Positions 55,075-64,000 are shown, counted from the stretch's first letter. The stretch: 64,000 nt of DNA from Bacillus massilinigeriensis (GCF_900117315.1 NZ_LT630337.1:1518409-1582408); one strand, 5' to 3'. Translations and numbers: made by a program. The notes: generated from the letters alone by a model not told the origin.

Positions 55075-56163
55075 CTAATCCAGCTTATATATTTGGCCTT
55101 TAATAAAATTCGATCGAGCCTTAATGTAGTTCATAATAAATTCAGGTTCTTTATCGAAATCCTCTATTTTGTCTTTTTTATATGGATCCATTAGAACAAA
55201 AGGTCTTATAGATTCATACATAGACTCAATTTTTGGTTTTAGAAAATCAATGGTAAATTGCTCTTGTAATATTTTTTCTAACATTGTTTTATATTGTTTT
55301 CTGTACTGATTGTTATCAAGTAAACGTGCAGATAAAGTATTAAATCCTTGGATTCGAACATAGTCTTCTTCCATAACCTTTCCGTTTACATCTCTTCCCC
55401 AGGTAGCATCATAATCCCAAGGAATGATTTCAAATTGTCCCGTTTCCCCATTCCGATACAAGGCATAATTATGCACAAACCCATCGTAGTTTTGTGTAAA
55501 AATAATTCCTGCTAACCACCTAAGATATTTATCTACATTTATATATTTAGAAATGACCTTTTCAAATTCTTCTCTTGTAGCTGTATTGATTTTTATGATC
55601 ATTTCCTGAAGAAAATCATCATCTTCTTCAGCACCATATTTCCTTTCATACCCCAGTAATAATGAATCTTTAACCTTTTTATCAAGATCACTCATTAGGG
55701 ATAGATTAGCATCCCCATCAACTGCATAATATATAGTGCCATTAGGAAGTTCCCTCGCTCGCAAAAAATTCTCATCTACGGATTCTATCTCCAAATACAC
55801 CCCCTCCTTTCTTCCGTTAATGACGAGAAACACAAAACGCGATTGGGGTGACAAGGTACCAATATCAGAGAAAAAATCCAAAGATAACTTATTTCTAATC
55901 ATGGATGGATCCTTAAACTCTGCATTAAGATGAATTTCCTTACCTTTACGGAAATAACTTGGCTTATGGAATTGAACATAATATGATTTTTTTTCAAACT
56001 TACGAATATGAGATCCACGATATACAATATCAATCTCATATTTTTTTTTATTTAATTTCAAGACGGCTGGAACAGGTTCATCATTCCATATATCTCTCCT
56101 CAAATCTCCAATATCCAAAGGATGAATAAAGAGGTGATAATGTGGTATTTGATTGTTTCCCAT
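55075..56163 (-). CDS. cotH: Spore coat protein kinase CotH
   Basis: A 362-residue atypical protein kinase that phosphorylates CotB and CotG in the outer coat. The metal-binding active site [10 protein letters not shown] lies near residue 250. The Tyr-rich HNYALYRNG and the N-terminal [17 protein letters not shown] are family-typical. A longer reading starts 23 codons upstream without a ribosome site. The start used ([12 protein letters not shown]) aligns with B. subtilis CotH and gives its length (362 as I recall). AAAGGG lies 11 bases before it. Divergent from cotG and 339 bases upstream of cotB. Confidence 0.94.
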   Translation of the reverse strand: MGNNQIPHYHLFIHPLDIGDLRRDIWNDEPVPAVLKLNKKKYEIDIVYRGSHIRKFEKKSYYVQFHKPSYFRKGKEIHLNAEFKDPSMIRNKLSLDFFSDIGTLSPQSRFVFLVINGRKEGVYLEIESVDENFLRARELPNGTIYYAVDGDANLSLMSDLDKKVKDSLLLGYERKYGAEEDDDFLQEMIIKINTATREEFEKVISKYINVDKYLRWLAGIIFTQNYDGFVHNYALYRNGETGQFEIIPWDYDATWGRDVNGKVMEEDYVRIQGFNTLSARLLDNNQYRKQYKTMLEKILQEQFTIDFLKPKIESMYESIRPFVLMDPYKKDKIEDFDKEPEFIMNYIKARSNFIKGQIYKLD

Positions 56164-56389
56164 ATAAAAATCATCCCTTTTCACTTTTACAATATTCCTA
56201 TGAAAAAAAGGACGTATTGCCACATATGACATCTATCTATTTTATTTAAAAATACGCTATTTACTCATACATTTTTACCCTAGTGCACGTACCCTAGTAG
56301 TAAGAAAAGGGTGTATGGATATTAAAAGGATATGAACATTCCCATAATACCTCTTCTCTTACACAATCAATAAAGGAGGAATTTTTTTT

Positions 56390-57091
56390 ATGGGTCGTTA
56401 TACCCGTGATGATATTCAACAGGCTGTTCAAACAGCAAATAATTCTGGTCTAGGAGATTTTATGTTCCAAGACCCTCGATCAAATAAGCGGAAAAAGGGT
56501 ACTCAAAGAAGATCAAGCCGCGAAACTCGATCCTATCGTCATTCAAGAAGAACGGTTGAAGAAACCTACATGGAAATGACCAGTTCTAGTTGTTCTTGTA
56601 GAAGTTCAAGACGCAGTTCTCGCTCATCCCGGAGGAGTACAAAACGCAGCTCCCGCAGATCCTGCAGGAGTACACGTCGCAGTTCTCGTACGTCTTCAAG
56701 AAGCTCAAGACGCAGTTCTCGTCAATCCTGTAGAAGTACAAGGCGGAGTTCTCGTTGCTCCTGCAGAAGTACTAGACGCAGTTCTCGCCGATCTTGTAGA
56801 AGTTCAAGACGCAGTTCTCGTCGTTCTTGTAGAAGTTCAAGACGCAGTTCTCGTTGCTCCTGCAGAAGTACTAGACGCAGTTCTCGTACATCTTCAAGAA
56901 GCTCAAGAAGAAGCTCCAGGAGGAGTTCACGCCGTAGTTCACGTCATACCAGAAAAGGTCCAAAACACAGAAGATCACGTTGCTGCTCCCGCTGCAAAAA
57001 GCGCAAATCATATGACTTCTATAAAACAAGAAAGAGATATTGGCGCGGAGGAAATATGTGGGAGTATAGATTAACAAACGAAGACGATTAA
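56390..57091 (+). CDS. cotG: CotG-like Arg/Ser-repeat spore coat protein
   Basis: A 233-residue, extremely basic protein. Residues 1-35 start like known coat proteins (MGRYTRDDIQQAVQTANNSG). About residues 65-190 are tandem 11-residue units of the form RSCRSSRRSSR, with Cys at a fixed place in most units. The tail RCKKRKSYDFYKTRKRYW follows. CotG of B. subtilis is also Ser/Arg/Lys-repeat rich and is phosphorylated by CotH. The gene lies beside cotH, divergently. AAAGGAGG is 10 bases before the ATG. Assignment rests on position plus composition, not on alignment. Confidence 0.82.
   Translation: MGRYTRDDIQQAVQTANNSGLGDFMFQDPRSNKRKKGTQRRSSRETRSYRHSRRTVEETYMEMTSSSCSCRSSRRSSRSSRRSTKRSSRRSCRSTRRSSRTSSRSSRRSSRQSCRSTRRSSRCSCRSTRRSSRRSCRSSRRSSRRSCRSSRRSSRCSCRSTRRSSRTSSRSSRRSSRRSSRRSSRHTRKGPKHRRSRCCSRCKKRKSYDFYKTRKRYWRGGNMWEYRLTNEDD
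56600..56930 (+). repeat. 33-base tandem repeats in cotG
   Basis: About ten units of 33 bases, for example CGCAGTTCTCGTCGTTCTTG with its continuation, several identical over 25 or more bases. The frame is kept because the unit is a multiple of three. Confidence 0.85.
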
Positions 57092-57124
57092 GTAATGATT
57101 GACTATATCCTTTATAAAAGAATA

Positions 57125-57165
57125 AAAAGAAGAGTATTCCCAGTTAAAAAGGATACTCTTCTTTT
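57125..57165. terminator. Terminator between cotG and the chemoreceptor gene
   Basis: The 13-base perfect stem AAAAGAAGAGTAT (57125-57137) and ATACTCTTCTTTT (57153-57165) over 15 bases. T-run on both strands. Confidence 0.85.
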
Positions 57166-57199
57166 CTTGGTTCAATCAGTTAATCAATTATGGATGATT

Positions 57200-58453
57200 T
57201 TAAAGTTGAAACATACTAATAATATCTTTTAATTCTTTTGACATCTTTAAAAGATGAGTGGATGTTGATGAGATTTCTTGCATTGAAGCCACCTGTTCCT
57301 CTGTGGTAGCAAGAACACTTTGTGTTGAACTTGCCGATTCATTTGCAACAGAGGAGATATCCTTCATTGATTGAACAACTTGTTCAGCCCCCTCAGACAT
57401 TGCTTCAATGGCAGAAGCTACTTGCTCCATTTGTAATGTGACAAGATTGACTGATTCTTGGATCTGCGTAAAAGAATCTCCTGCTGTAGTCATGACTTCC
57501 ATACCTTCTTTTACCTCATGATTTACAGCTTCCATAGTTTGTACAACTTGCTTGGTTTCTTCCTGTATTTGAGATACTAATTGACTGATTTGTAAAGTAG
57601 ATTCTGCTGACTTTTCCGCTAATGTTCTCACTTCATTTGCGACTACCGCAAAACCTTTTCCCTGTTCTCCAGCACGCGCGGCTTCTATTGCTGCATTTAA
57701 CGCCAATAAATTGGTTTGAGCAGCAATTCCCGTTATTACCTCTATAATCTTTCCAATCTCTTGAGAACGATGCCCTAATCCCTGAACTACCTTTGCTAAT
57801 TCCTGAACGTTTGAATAAATCGAATTCATTTGAACTGCTGCAGTTGAAATGGATGAGGAGCCATGATTTGCTTTCTCGGAAGAATCGTTTATAGTACTGG
57901 AAACCATTTTTGTATTACTAACAACCTGAGTTAAGTTATTTGACATTTGAGTAATGATATCAGATGTGAATTTCACACCATTTACTTGATTCTCCGAGCC
58001 CGCAGCGATTTCTTCAATCGTTTCCGATATATGTTCAGTTGCCAGAGTAGTTTGTTCCGCACTTTCAGATAACTGTAAGGCAATGCTATTTACTTGTGTG
58101 GAGGAGTCATTCACTTTATGTAAAACCTTTCTCCAAGCCTCAGTTGCATGATTCACGGCAATTGCAATCGGCTTTAATTCTCCAACCTGGGACGCTTCAA
58201 TTTCACCAGAGATGTTTCCCTGGGATAATTCCTCTAAAAATATATTAATCTTACTTATAGGTGCAATAAATCTGCGATAATTTACTACAGAGGAAACAAT
58301 ACCTACAACCACCCCTAATGCAACAATGGAAATTAAGCTTATCCAAAAGGCTATTCCATCTACGTGATTGCTAATCAAAACGCCTAATCCAATCAATAAC
58401 GTTCCAGGAATAACTACTAATGACGTTCGAATAATATAACTGAATAGACTCAT
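57200..58453 (-). CDS. Methyl-accepting chemotaxis protein without a large sensor domain
   Basis: A 417-residue chemoreceptor. Two helices (about 8-28 and 33-55) are split by only a few residues, so there is no extracytoplasmic sensor. A HAMP-like region (about 56-112) and a signalling domain with the invariant [20 protein letters not shown] follow. The tip and methylation helices look normal. It may sense a membrane property or work with a partner. AAAGGAG stands before the ATG. The first chemoreceptor at 21.5-23.4 kb is unlike it in its sensor. Confidence 0.9.
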   Translation of the reverse strand: MSLFSYIIRTSLVVIPGTLLIGLGVLISNHVDGIAFWISLISIVALGVVVGIVSSVVNYRRFIAPISKINIFLEELSQGNISGEIEASQVGELKPIAIAVNHATEAWRKVLHKVNDSSTQVNSIALQLSESAEQTTLATEHISETIEEIAAGSENQVNGVKFTSDIITQMSNNLTQVVSNTKMVSSTINDSSEKANHGSSSISTAAVQMNSIYSNVQELAKVVQGLGHRSQEIGKIIEVITGIAAQTNLLALNAAIEAARAGEQGKGFAVVANEVRTLAEKSAESTLQISQLVSQIQEETKQVVQTMEAVNHEVKEGMEVMTTAGDSFTQIQESVNLVTLQMEQVASAIEAMSEGAEQVVQSMKDISSVANESASSTQSVLATTEEQVASMQEISSTSTHLLKMSKELKDIISMFQL

Positions 58454-58718
58454 TCGTTTTCTCCTTTATGATAATCAAATTCAAAAAAAGACTATTCAAC
58501 AACTTATCTTTATCTATGTTTATTAATAGTCACAATATTTCATATATTTCTCCTGTTACTAGATTATAAATTATTATAAAAAACGATTTCAATACATCTT
58601 ACAAAAATAAATGAACCAAATCTTCTAAGTACCACAATTCTAGTTTAACCTATAAAAACATGTATTTATGGGGACATACTCATACTCATCCCCATCATAA
58701 TTTAAATACTAATATTTT

Positions 58719-59648
58719 CTATTTATTAGGTCGGTGATTTAGGAAATTTTGGTAGGCGAAGCCTCTAACCTCCTCCTCCTTAAAATACTTTAATAGTTCA
58801 TTAATCAGATTTTGACTTTTTGAGGCATCCTCTAATCCATGAACAAAGTTAGTAATACCATCAAAATCGGAACCGAGCCCAATATGATTCACCCCACCGA
58901 GTGAGCAAAAATGGTCGATATGTTTGACAATGTCTGTAATAGCTACTTCTTGAGCCAAATTAATAAATGGTGGATAGTAGACAATTGAAATTAGCCCACC
59001 CTTAGAAAACATTGCCCGGGCTTGTTCATCTGTTAGGTTCCGAGGATGATTGCAAAGCTTTCTCGCATTCGAATGTGAGGCAACTGGATAATCTGCTAAC
59101 CCCATTACATCCCAAAATCCATTCTCGCTAAGATGAGATACATCTGTAAAAATTCGATGTTGATTATTAAATTGGACAATTTCTTTCCCAAAGAGAGTTA
59201 ATCCTCCTCCTCTCGGTTCTCCAGCACCATCTGCTGCTAGATTAGCATTGTTCCAAGTTAACCCAACTGACCTGACCCCTAGCTGATATAAGGCATGTAA
59301 TTTTGTTAAGTCATTTCCTATTGCGTCAACACCTTCAAGTGTTAGCATGGCACCAATTTCATTTTCCTTTAATTGGTCAAAATCAACCCATTCTTTAATA
59401 TGGCGCATTTCTTGATTATTCCCAAGAACTTCTTTATAAAAGTAGTCAATTTGAACTAGCGCTTCCTGAAACTTTTGGTCAGAAGGAATCTCTGGTTCAA
59501 TAAAAATAGCAAAGCATTGTACCTTAATTTTTCCCTTTTGAAGGCGATTTTTATTTGTATGTAACTCTGGGGAATCGGCAAAGCTTAATTTTCCCCTTCC
59601 TTCTGAAAGCTTTAATAATGCATCACAATGAAAATCAATAATATTCAT
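58719..59648 (-). CDS. Membrane dipeptidase (M19 family)
   Basis: A 309-residue zinc dipeptidase of the renal-dipeptidase family. The first metal motif HxD is His7-Cys-Asp9 in DFHCDALLK. The bridging Glu lies in LTLEGVDAIG and later ligands in HSNARKLCNHPRN and HIGLGSDFDG. The enzymes cut dipeptides, often with a D-residue at the second place. It follows the D-amino-acid aminotransferase gene by 34 bases on the same strand, so both may act on D-Ala-containing wall peptides. AGAGGGG is 7 bases before the ATG. Confidence 0.88.
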   Translation of the reverse strand: MNIIDFHCDALLKLSEGRGKLSFADSPELHTNKNRLQKGKIKVQCFAIFIEPEIPSDQKFQEALVQIDYFYKEVLGNNQEMRHIKEWVDFDQLKENEIGAMLTLEGVDAIGNDLTKLHALYQLGVRSVGLTWNNANLAADGAGEPRGGGLTLFGKEIVQFNNQHRIFTDVSHLSENGFWDVMGLADYPVASHSNARKLCNHPRNLTDEQARAMFSKGGLISIVYYPPFINLAQEVAITDIVKHIDHFCSLGGVNHIGLGSDFDGITNFVHGLEDASKSQNLINELLKYFKEEEVRGFAYQNFLNHRPNK

Positions 59649-59682
59649 GCTGTAACCCCTCTCGATGCTCATTTAATATGTT

Positions 59683-60525
59683 TTACTTATGGGCTTTAAT
59701 TAAATTTTTATACTGTTCATAAATTCTTGATGTAATTTCACCCGGAGTTCCCTTACCAATTTCATTCTCATTTATTTTTATGACCGGAATGACCTCAGAG
59801 GTGGTGCTTGTAATAAAAACCTCATCTGCATGTAATAAGTCCATTTCACTAAATTGCTGCTCAACTAGCGGTATATTTAATTGAGATAACACATTCTTTA
59901 CAGCCAGTCTTGTAATTCCAGGAAGGATGTGTTTGGTAAGTGGTGGCGTATAAACCTTGCGATCTTTTACGTAAAACACATTGGAACTAGATCCTTCCGT
60001 AACCTGACCATCCCTAACCAAGATGGCTTCATAACTACCAGCGTCATGTGCTGCCTGCTTCGCCAAAATGTTAGGTAATAAATTGAGAGATTTGATATAA
60101 CAATTTGCCCAACGCTCATCTTCAAGAAGAATGGCTGTTACTCCCCTCAATCTTACTTCAGCTGGTAGAGGCTTAGCTTCTCTAACAGTCATTGAAATAG
60201 ACATAGGTACATCGGGGAAAAGATGGCCACGGACTGCAATTCCTCTTGTAATTTGTAAATATACAACACATTCTTTTAGCTCAGACTCTTCAATAGCTTT
60301 AATTATTAGATTGCAAAGATCTTCTTTCGTTTCTGTTATTCGAAGTTTAATTGCATTCCCACTGCGAATAAGTCTTTCCAAATGTTCATCAAGCATAAAA
60401 GGTTTGCCATCATAAACTCGGACTACTTCATAAATACCATCACCAAACTGATGGCCTCTTTCGTCAATAGGCAACACAGCTTCGTTTAGCGACACATACT
60501 TTCCGTTAAAATACCCAATCTCCAT
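59683..60525 (-). CDS. dat: D-amino-acid aminotransferase
   Basis: A 280-residue fold-type IV PLP enzyme that makes D-glutamate from D-alanine and 2-oxoglutarate. The catalytic Lys is in YIKSLNLLPN (near residue 145). The phosphate-binding TSTTSEVIPV and the start IGYFNGKYVSLNEAVLPIDE match Dat of bacilli. Upstream AAGGAAG fits the ATG. Probably co-transcribed with the M19 dipeptidase gene. In bacilli D-Glu for the wall may also come from glutamate racemase, not seen here. Confidence 0.93.
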   Translation of the reverse strand: MEIGYFNGKYVSLNEAVLPIDERGHQFGDGIYEVVRVYDGKPFMLDEHLERLIRSGNAIKLRITETKEDLCNLIIKAIEESELKECVVYLQITRGIAVRGHLFPDVPMSISMTVREAKPLPAEVRLRGVTAILLEDERWANCYIKSLNLLPNILAKQAAHDAGSYEAILVRDGQVTEGSSSNVFYVKDRKVYTPPLTKHILPGITRLAVKNVLSQLNIPLVEQQFSEMDLLHADEVFITSTTSEVIPVIKINENEIGKGTPGEITSRIYEQYKNLIKAHK

Positions 60526-60730
60526 TGAAATCGCTTCCTTAACTAATTGTATTTTATTTCTTAATCATATGTATCTCTTGTTTTCATTATATTGAAATAA
60601 ATGAAAATTGGGAACAATTAAAGCGAATTTTATCCAACATCTTCTTTACTGTATATCTATGCTAGTGCTTCATTTATTATCTTCAATAGGAGTGTAGTAT
60701 ACATAAATGATTTTATCTTTAGAAAAAAAA

Positions 60731-60756
60731 GAGAACCATACAAAGGTACAGTTCTC
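60731..60756 (-). terminator. Terminator of the GntR-ABC operon
   Basis: GAGAAC (60731-60736) pairs with GTTCTC (60751-60756), with extra GTAC-type pairs inside. On the minus strand a run of eight T follows. Confidence 0.78.
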
Positions 60757-60768
60757 TCGTCCATTTTA

Positions 60769-61983
60769 TTAATATACTTCTATGCCATATATAGATATAT
60801 ATCCTTCGGTACTTTTTGAAGACTTTAAAACTCCTTTATAAATAACCTTTCCATCTAATAAATTTAAGACCACAATATTTGATGGGGATTGCTTCCGGTC
60901 TTTATCTTTTAAATAGCTAGCCGCAATATATATTCGGTCACTATGAATAGATATTGCAGGTGTTTCCAATAATTCCATATTTAATGGTACATCATATTTA
61001 TTTACCAGTTTTTGATTATGATAATTATAGACCTCAACATGATAGCCCTTTTCGTTATTCACTAAAGTATATATATTTTCATTATCATAGTAAATGTTGG
61101 TCGTATTAATATTTAAACCTTGCATCGCTTTTGGTAAGTTAATTTTTTCTAATTCATTTTTTTCAACATCAAAAATAAGTAGTTCGTTTCCAAGCTCTTC
61201 AACTACAGAAACACCATCCATCCCATCATTTTGAGGTAATTCTTTTGACTTAATTAAATAATAGATTGCATATTTATTTGCTTTAGTCAGTTCTGTTTCT
61301 AGTACCCGTACATAATTTGTTTGTGTCAAACTATTAGAAGTAGACTTTTCATAAATGACTTCATCTCCAACGACACTTTTACTTGGTAGATCGATGCTAT
61401 ATACATGAACGGCTTCCTTTGATCCAGAGAAGTTTAACGTTTCTAATCTTAATTCGTCATCAATCAATTGAACGTCCTTTACATCGAGATACAGAAAGTC
61501 TTTTTGATTTGGTACTTCAACTTTAAAAGATTCACGGTTCTTTTTCTTTTTATTTAATATATCTATGTCTACAACAAAAGAATTGCTTCCTGGAGCCCCA
61601 GTCTTATTTTTAACATTTGCATATACAAGCGTTTTTTCGTCTTCAAAAAGTGATGCTATGTTTCGTTTTCCTCTCATAAAGGAATGGTACTTCTTTTGAA
61701 GGTTTTGAATGGCAATATGATTACTACCTTCTAATAAATCAGCGATTGATGAATTGCTCATATAAGACGTAACTTTTTCAGAAATAGTAAACCCATCATG
61801 TGCGCTTCCATTTTCATAAAATCCACTAAGACTAATTCTTTCAATCTCTTTTGCGTCACCCTGCAATGTTTGGAAGTTGTACTTAGGTAGTTTAGATGCA
61901 GCTATTGCTGAATTTATATAGAAGGTCCCTATACTCCCAACAATAATAGCAAGTAATAGGAGTAGATTTATATACTTTTTCAT
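60769..61983 (-). CDS. Exported protein of unknown function in a YtrA-type ABC operon
   Basis: A 404-residue protein with an N-terminal signal or anchor helix (about 4-26, then SAIAA). The body is hydrophilic and beta-rich, with repeated segments such as DDELRLETLNFSG, TNIYYDNENIYTLVN and IYIAASYLKDKDR, like a beta-propeller of sensor or lipoprotein type. It is last in a four-gene operon (GntR, ATPase, permease, this). GAGGTG is 6 bases before the ATG chosen. I recognise no family. It may help sense or bind the exported compound. Confidence 0.7.
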   Translation of the reverse strand: MKKYINLLLLLAIIVGSIGTFYINSAIAASKLPKYNFQTLQGDAKEIERISLSGFYENGSAHDGFTISEKVTSYMSNSSIADLLEGSNHIAIQNLQKKYHSFMRGKRNIASLFEDEKTLVYANVKNKTGAPGSNSFVVDIDILNKKKKNRESFKVEVPNQKDFLYLDVKDVQLIDDELRLETLNFSGSKEAVHVYSIDLPSKSVVGDEVIYEKSTSNSLTQTNYVRVLETELTKANKYAIYYLIKSKELPQNDGMDGVSVVEELGNELLIFDVEKNELEKINLPKAMQGLNINTTNIYYDNENIYTLVNNEKGYHVEVYNYHNQKLVNKYDVPLNMELLETPAISIHSDRIYIAASYLKDKDRKQSPSNIVVLNLLDGKVIYKGVLKSSKSTEGYISIYGIEVY

Positions 61984-61993
61984 TATCTTCACC

Positions 61994-62830
61994 TCACACT
62001 GTAATTCTCTTATTTATTAAAAAGCTACTTACCTTAATCGATAGGGAAATGACAATAATACCCAATAAGGTCTGGAGTGAAATGTACTCTAGTGGATAAA
62101 GAATATTTTCCATATGTGATAACGCAAGTACTAAAAGAGGTGCTAGAAAAATGACAACCGATATAAAACAAAATAATACTCCCATTAGAATTCCCTTTAA
62201 GCGATAGCTTCTTTCAAAAAGGATGGCTGTAAATATGATTAAGACCGCCATAATTCCAATTCCATAGGAAATAAGAAACATGCTAAAGGAAGTTGGAATG
62301 ATAAAATTCATTACTTGATTGCTAAGTAGGATTTCTCTAATATTCGCATCTATTCGAAAATCGCCTGGAACAAGCATTTTAAAAAGGGAATTTTGAAAAG
62401 GGAGCAGGATAAGCTCAAAGGAAATCAAACCTATGACCATCAAGAATATTGCTGAAGCTTTTGCAAAGAATACGTTCATTCTAGATGATGGCAACATGAG
62501 TAGTCTGTAGACAAATGTATTCTTCCCGTACCAGTCTCGATACCAGATTACAAATAGGTAAATTACTAAGGAGGCTGCACATAAGGTAATTGGTCCTAGA
62601 TATAATAGGGTATCTATTATTTGTGAAAAACTCATTAATCCGAACTGTTCAATATATTCGGTTTTTGATAGTCCTTCTTCAAACATGGATTTATTAGCCC
62701 TATTAACATAACCCTTTGAAGAAACGATGACTCCAATAAATTGTGATAAGAAAGTGATTCCCAACAATATATAATACAACTTGCTTGAGCGCTTTAACTC
62801 GAAGCTTAATAGCTTAAAATAATGATTCAT
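61994..62830 (-). CDS. ABC transporter permease (YtrC/D type)
   Basis: A 278-residue membrane protein with about six helices (first at about 18-38, where KRSSKLYYILLGITFLSQF begins it). A long outer loop lies between helices 1 and 2. It fits the permease of GntR-regulated ABC systems of the YtrA kind, which protect against wall-active or membrane-active agents in related species. It begins 2 bases after the ATPase stop and 10 bases before the exported protein gene, so the operon is tight. Substrate unknown. Confidence 0.8.
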   Translation of the reverse strand: MNHYFKLLSFELKRSSKLYYILLGITFLSQFIGVIVSSKGYVNRANKSMFEEGLSKTEYIEQFGLMSFSQIIDTLLYLGPITLCAASLVIYLFVIWYRDWYGKNTFVYRLLMLPSSRMNVFFAKASAIFLMVIGLISFELILLPFQNSLFKMLVPGDFRIDANIREILLSNQVMNFIIPTSFSMFLISYGIGIMAVLIIFTAILFERSYRLKGILMGVLFCFISVVIFLAPLLVLALSHMENILYPLEYISLQTLLGIIVISLSIKVSSFLINKRITV

Positions 62831-62832
62831 GC

Positions 62833-63516
62833 TTAGTACACCTCTCTCATTACATCAACAACTGATTTTCCTTCTTCCAATCTAACAGTTTCCGCATTAA
62901 ACTCTCTTAAAACCTTGCCGTTGTCCAATAAAACAACCTTATCTAATAAATGTTCAATATCATTTATTTCATGTGTTGTTATTATAACCCCTCGGTCTTC
63001 AATAAGATGACTAGTAAAGACCTCTGCAATTTGCTCCCTGCTAAAAATATCAATTCCTGAAAATGGCTCATCCATTAATAAAAAGTCTACATCGATAGCA
63101 AGCCCCAGTAATAAATTGACCTTTGCGGTATTCCCCTTTGAAAGCTCTGCTATCTTACTTTCCTCCTGCAATTTAAAAAACTTAAGAAGTTCTTTTGCCC
63201 TTTCCTCATTCCAGTTTCTATAATAATCAGCCATAAAACTCATGGCATCACGAATGCTCATATTTGGTGGCATAATAAATGCATCAGGAATAAAGGTGAT
63301 CTTTTCGTAACTCTTTTTTGAAATCTCTCCATTATTTAGTAAAATTTGACCGCTGTTGATGGGAGTAAGATTCATTATTGCTTTTAAAATAGTCGTCTTT
63401 CCTACCCCATTAATTCCTATTAAGCAGGTAATTTCCCCCTTATTTGCTGTAAAAGACACACCGTCTAATACTTTCTTACGACCATACTTTTTTGTTATAT
63501 TTTTTACTTCAATCAT
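62833..63516 (-). CDS. ABC transporter ATP-binding protein (YtrB type)
   Basis: A 227-residue ATPase. Walker A GINGVGKTT near residue 34 and Walker B FLLMDEPFSGID are typical. The signature is LSKGNTAKV rather than LSGGQ, as in several drug or antibiotic-responsive exporters (LSKGN/LSKGM). It pairs with the next permease gene. It follows the GntR gene by 11 bases. Function is by class: export or sensing of a membrane-active compound. Confidence 0.88.
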   Translation of the reverse strand: MIEVKNITKKYGRKKVLDGVSFTANKGEITCLIGINGVGKTTILKAIMNLTPINSGQILLNNGEISKKSYEKITFIPDAFIMPPNMSIRDAMSFMADYYRNWNEERAKELLKFFKLQEESKIAELSKGNTAKVNLLLGLAIDVDFLLMDEPFSGIDIFSREQIAEVFTSHLIEDRGVIITTHEINDIEHLLDKVVLLDNGKVLREFNAETVRLEEGKSVVDVMREVY

Positions 63517-63527
63517 GGTTATCCCCC

Positions 63528-63896
63528 TTATTCACTCTCGTACTTCTCTTTAATGATGAGTAAAAGCTCATCTGTGGGAACTTTTATTGGTTTTATGGCC
63601 CGTACAAATGAATCAACTGCTTCAATAATTAATTCCTCCCTCACCGAACTTAACACCTTCTGATCCGTTGTTATTCGGCTTGGAAAATTGCGTTCTGTAT
63701 GAATCAAACCCTGTTCCTCCATTTCTTTGTACGCCTTTTGAGCCGTATTCGGATTAATCTTTAACTCTGATGCTAGTTCACGACGTGATGGGATTTCTTG
63801 TCCTGAAACATAATTCCCTATCGCGATTTGTTCTTTGAAGTATCGGACAACCTGAAGATATACAGGATCCCGGCTATTAAACGTTATGTTCATCAC
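63528..63896 (-). CDS. GntR-family regulator (YtrA type, short)
   Basis: A 122-residue protein. The GntR winged helix covers about 8-75 (YLQVVRYFKEQIAIGNYVSG, SRRELASELKINPNTAQKAY). The C-terminal 40 residues are a short helical tail rather than a ligand domain, as in YtrA. First gene of an operon with an ABC pair and an exported protein. It probably represses its own operon. Start ATG with GGAGATG upstream. Confidence 0.9.
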   Translation of the reverse strand: MMNITFNSRDPVYLQVVRYFKEQIAIGNYVSGQEIPSRRELASELKINPNTAQKAYKEMEEQGLIHTERNFPSRITTDQKVLSSVREELIIEAVDSFVRAIKPIKVPTDELLLIIKEKYESE

Positions 63897-63919
63897 AACA
63901 TCTCCTATTTAGATGCATT

Positions 63920-63998
63920 ATTTCCTTTTCTTAGTGTGTGTACCATGTAGTTCATACACCATATGTGTACTATACATGTAATACGCCATAGCTGTCAA
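63920..63998 (-). promoter_or_regulatory. Promoter and repeated operator of the GntR-ABC operon
   Basis: TTGACA (63993-63998) and TATAGT (63969-63974) with an 18-base spacer form a good SigA promoter on the minus strand. Overlapping and following it, the sequence GTGTGTACCATGTA and TATGTGTACTATACATGTA repeat the half-site TGTGTAC, with a GTATG/CATAC inverted element between. This fits the operator of a YtrA-type repressor. Confidence 0.65.
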
Positions 63999-64000
63999 CA

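Noticed and set aside
1-64000. Search for tRNA, rRNA, CRISPR, IS elements, prophage and restriction-modification genes
   Set aside because: No matching structure or protein was seen. I scanned by eye only, so a short tRNA could be missed.

Overview
The window is a low-GC Firmicute chromosome, almost certainly an endospore-forming Bacillaceae (Bacillus sensu lato). Genes are dense, most start with a strong AGGAGG-type ribosome binding site, and spore genes are spread through it: an alpha/beta SASP, cotB/cotH/cotG, YjcZ-type peptides, a Spo0E-like phosphatase and a KinD-like kinase. From memory of the B. subtilis map, much of the window corresponds to the B. subtilis ykoY-sigI-rsgI-sspD-ktrD ... 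mtnU ... spo0E-kinD-mhqR ... clpE-ykvI ... ykvS-ykvT ... ptsHI ... ykwC region, in rearranged form and with blocks inserted. I see no tRNA, rRNA, CRISPR array, insertion sequence or prophage.

Layout: (1) 1-4 kb: the edge of an off-window gene, a YkwC-like beta-hydroxyacid dehydrogenase, a small lipoprotein, and an ABC exporter with a PadR regulator and a palindromic operator. (2) 4-7 kb: ptsHI, the general PTS proteins, with a candidate CcpA site, then a PilZ protein and a TetR regulator. (3) 7-21.5 kb: YkvT cell-wall hydrolase, YkvS, small proteins, a CPBP membrane protein, YkvI, CtsR-controlled clpE, an M3 peptidase, mhqR, kinD, an MFS exporter, a ZIP transporter, a Spo0E-like phosphatase and an MtnU-type amidase. 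(4) 21.5-35.5 kb: a chemoreceptor, a two-gene fused 2-oxoacid:ferredoxin oxidoreductase, an acyltransferase, lutABC for lactate oxidation, a B12-radical SAM protein, a pair of tiny genes, a DUF3905 protein and KtrD. (5) 35.6-40.2 kb: SASP, then rsgI-sigI with a lysine-rich exported DUF5667 protein, then TerC under a yybP-ykoY manganese riboswitch. (6) 40.3-52.9 kb: RF3, a nitroreductase, two YjcZ peptides, a YtvI-like permease, a Gly/Phe repeat protein, a Fur-controlled petrobactin-type importer (yclNOPQ), a diguanylate cyclase and ArsB. (7) 52.9-57.1 kb: a spore-coat island with a DUF2642 protein, CotB, the CotH kinase and an Arg/Ser/Cys repeat CotG. (8) 57.2-64 kb: a second chemoreceptor, a D-amino-acid aminotransferase with an M19 dipeptidase, and a GntR-ABC operon of YtrA type.

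The parts most worth follow-up are the sigI locus, the spore-coat island, the 2-oxoacid:ferredoxin oxidoreductase next to lutABC in a Bacillus-like genome, and a two-gene unit of 53 and 44 codons. At sigI the reading frame only reaches full family length from a CTG start, and sigI-rsgI is preceded by a gene for a second exported protein with a lysine-rich tail. In the coat island, repeat expansion has affected both CotG and CotB.
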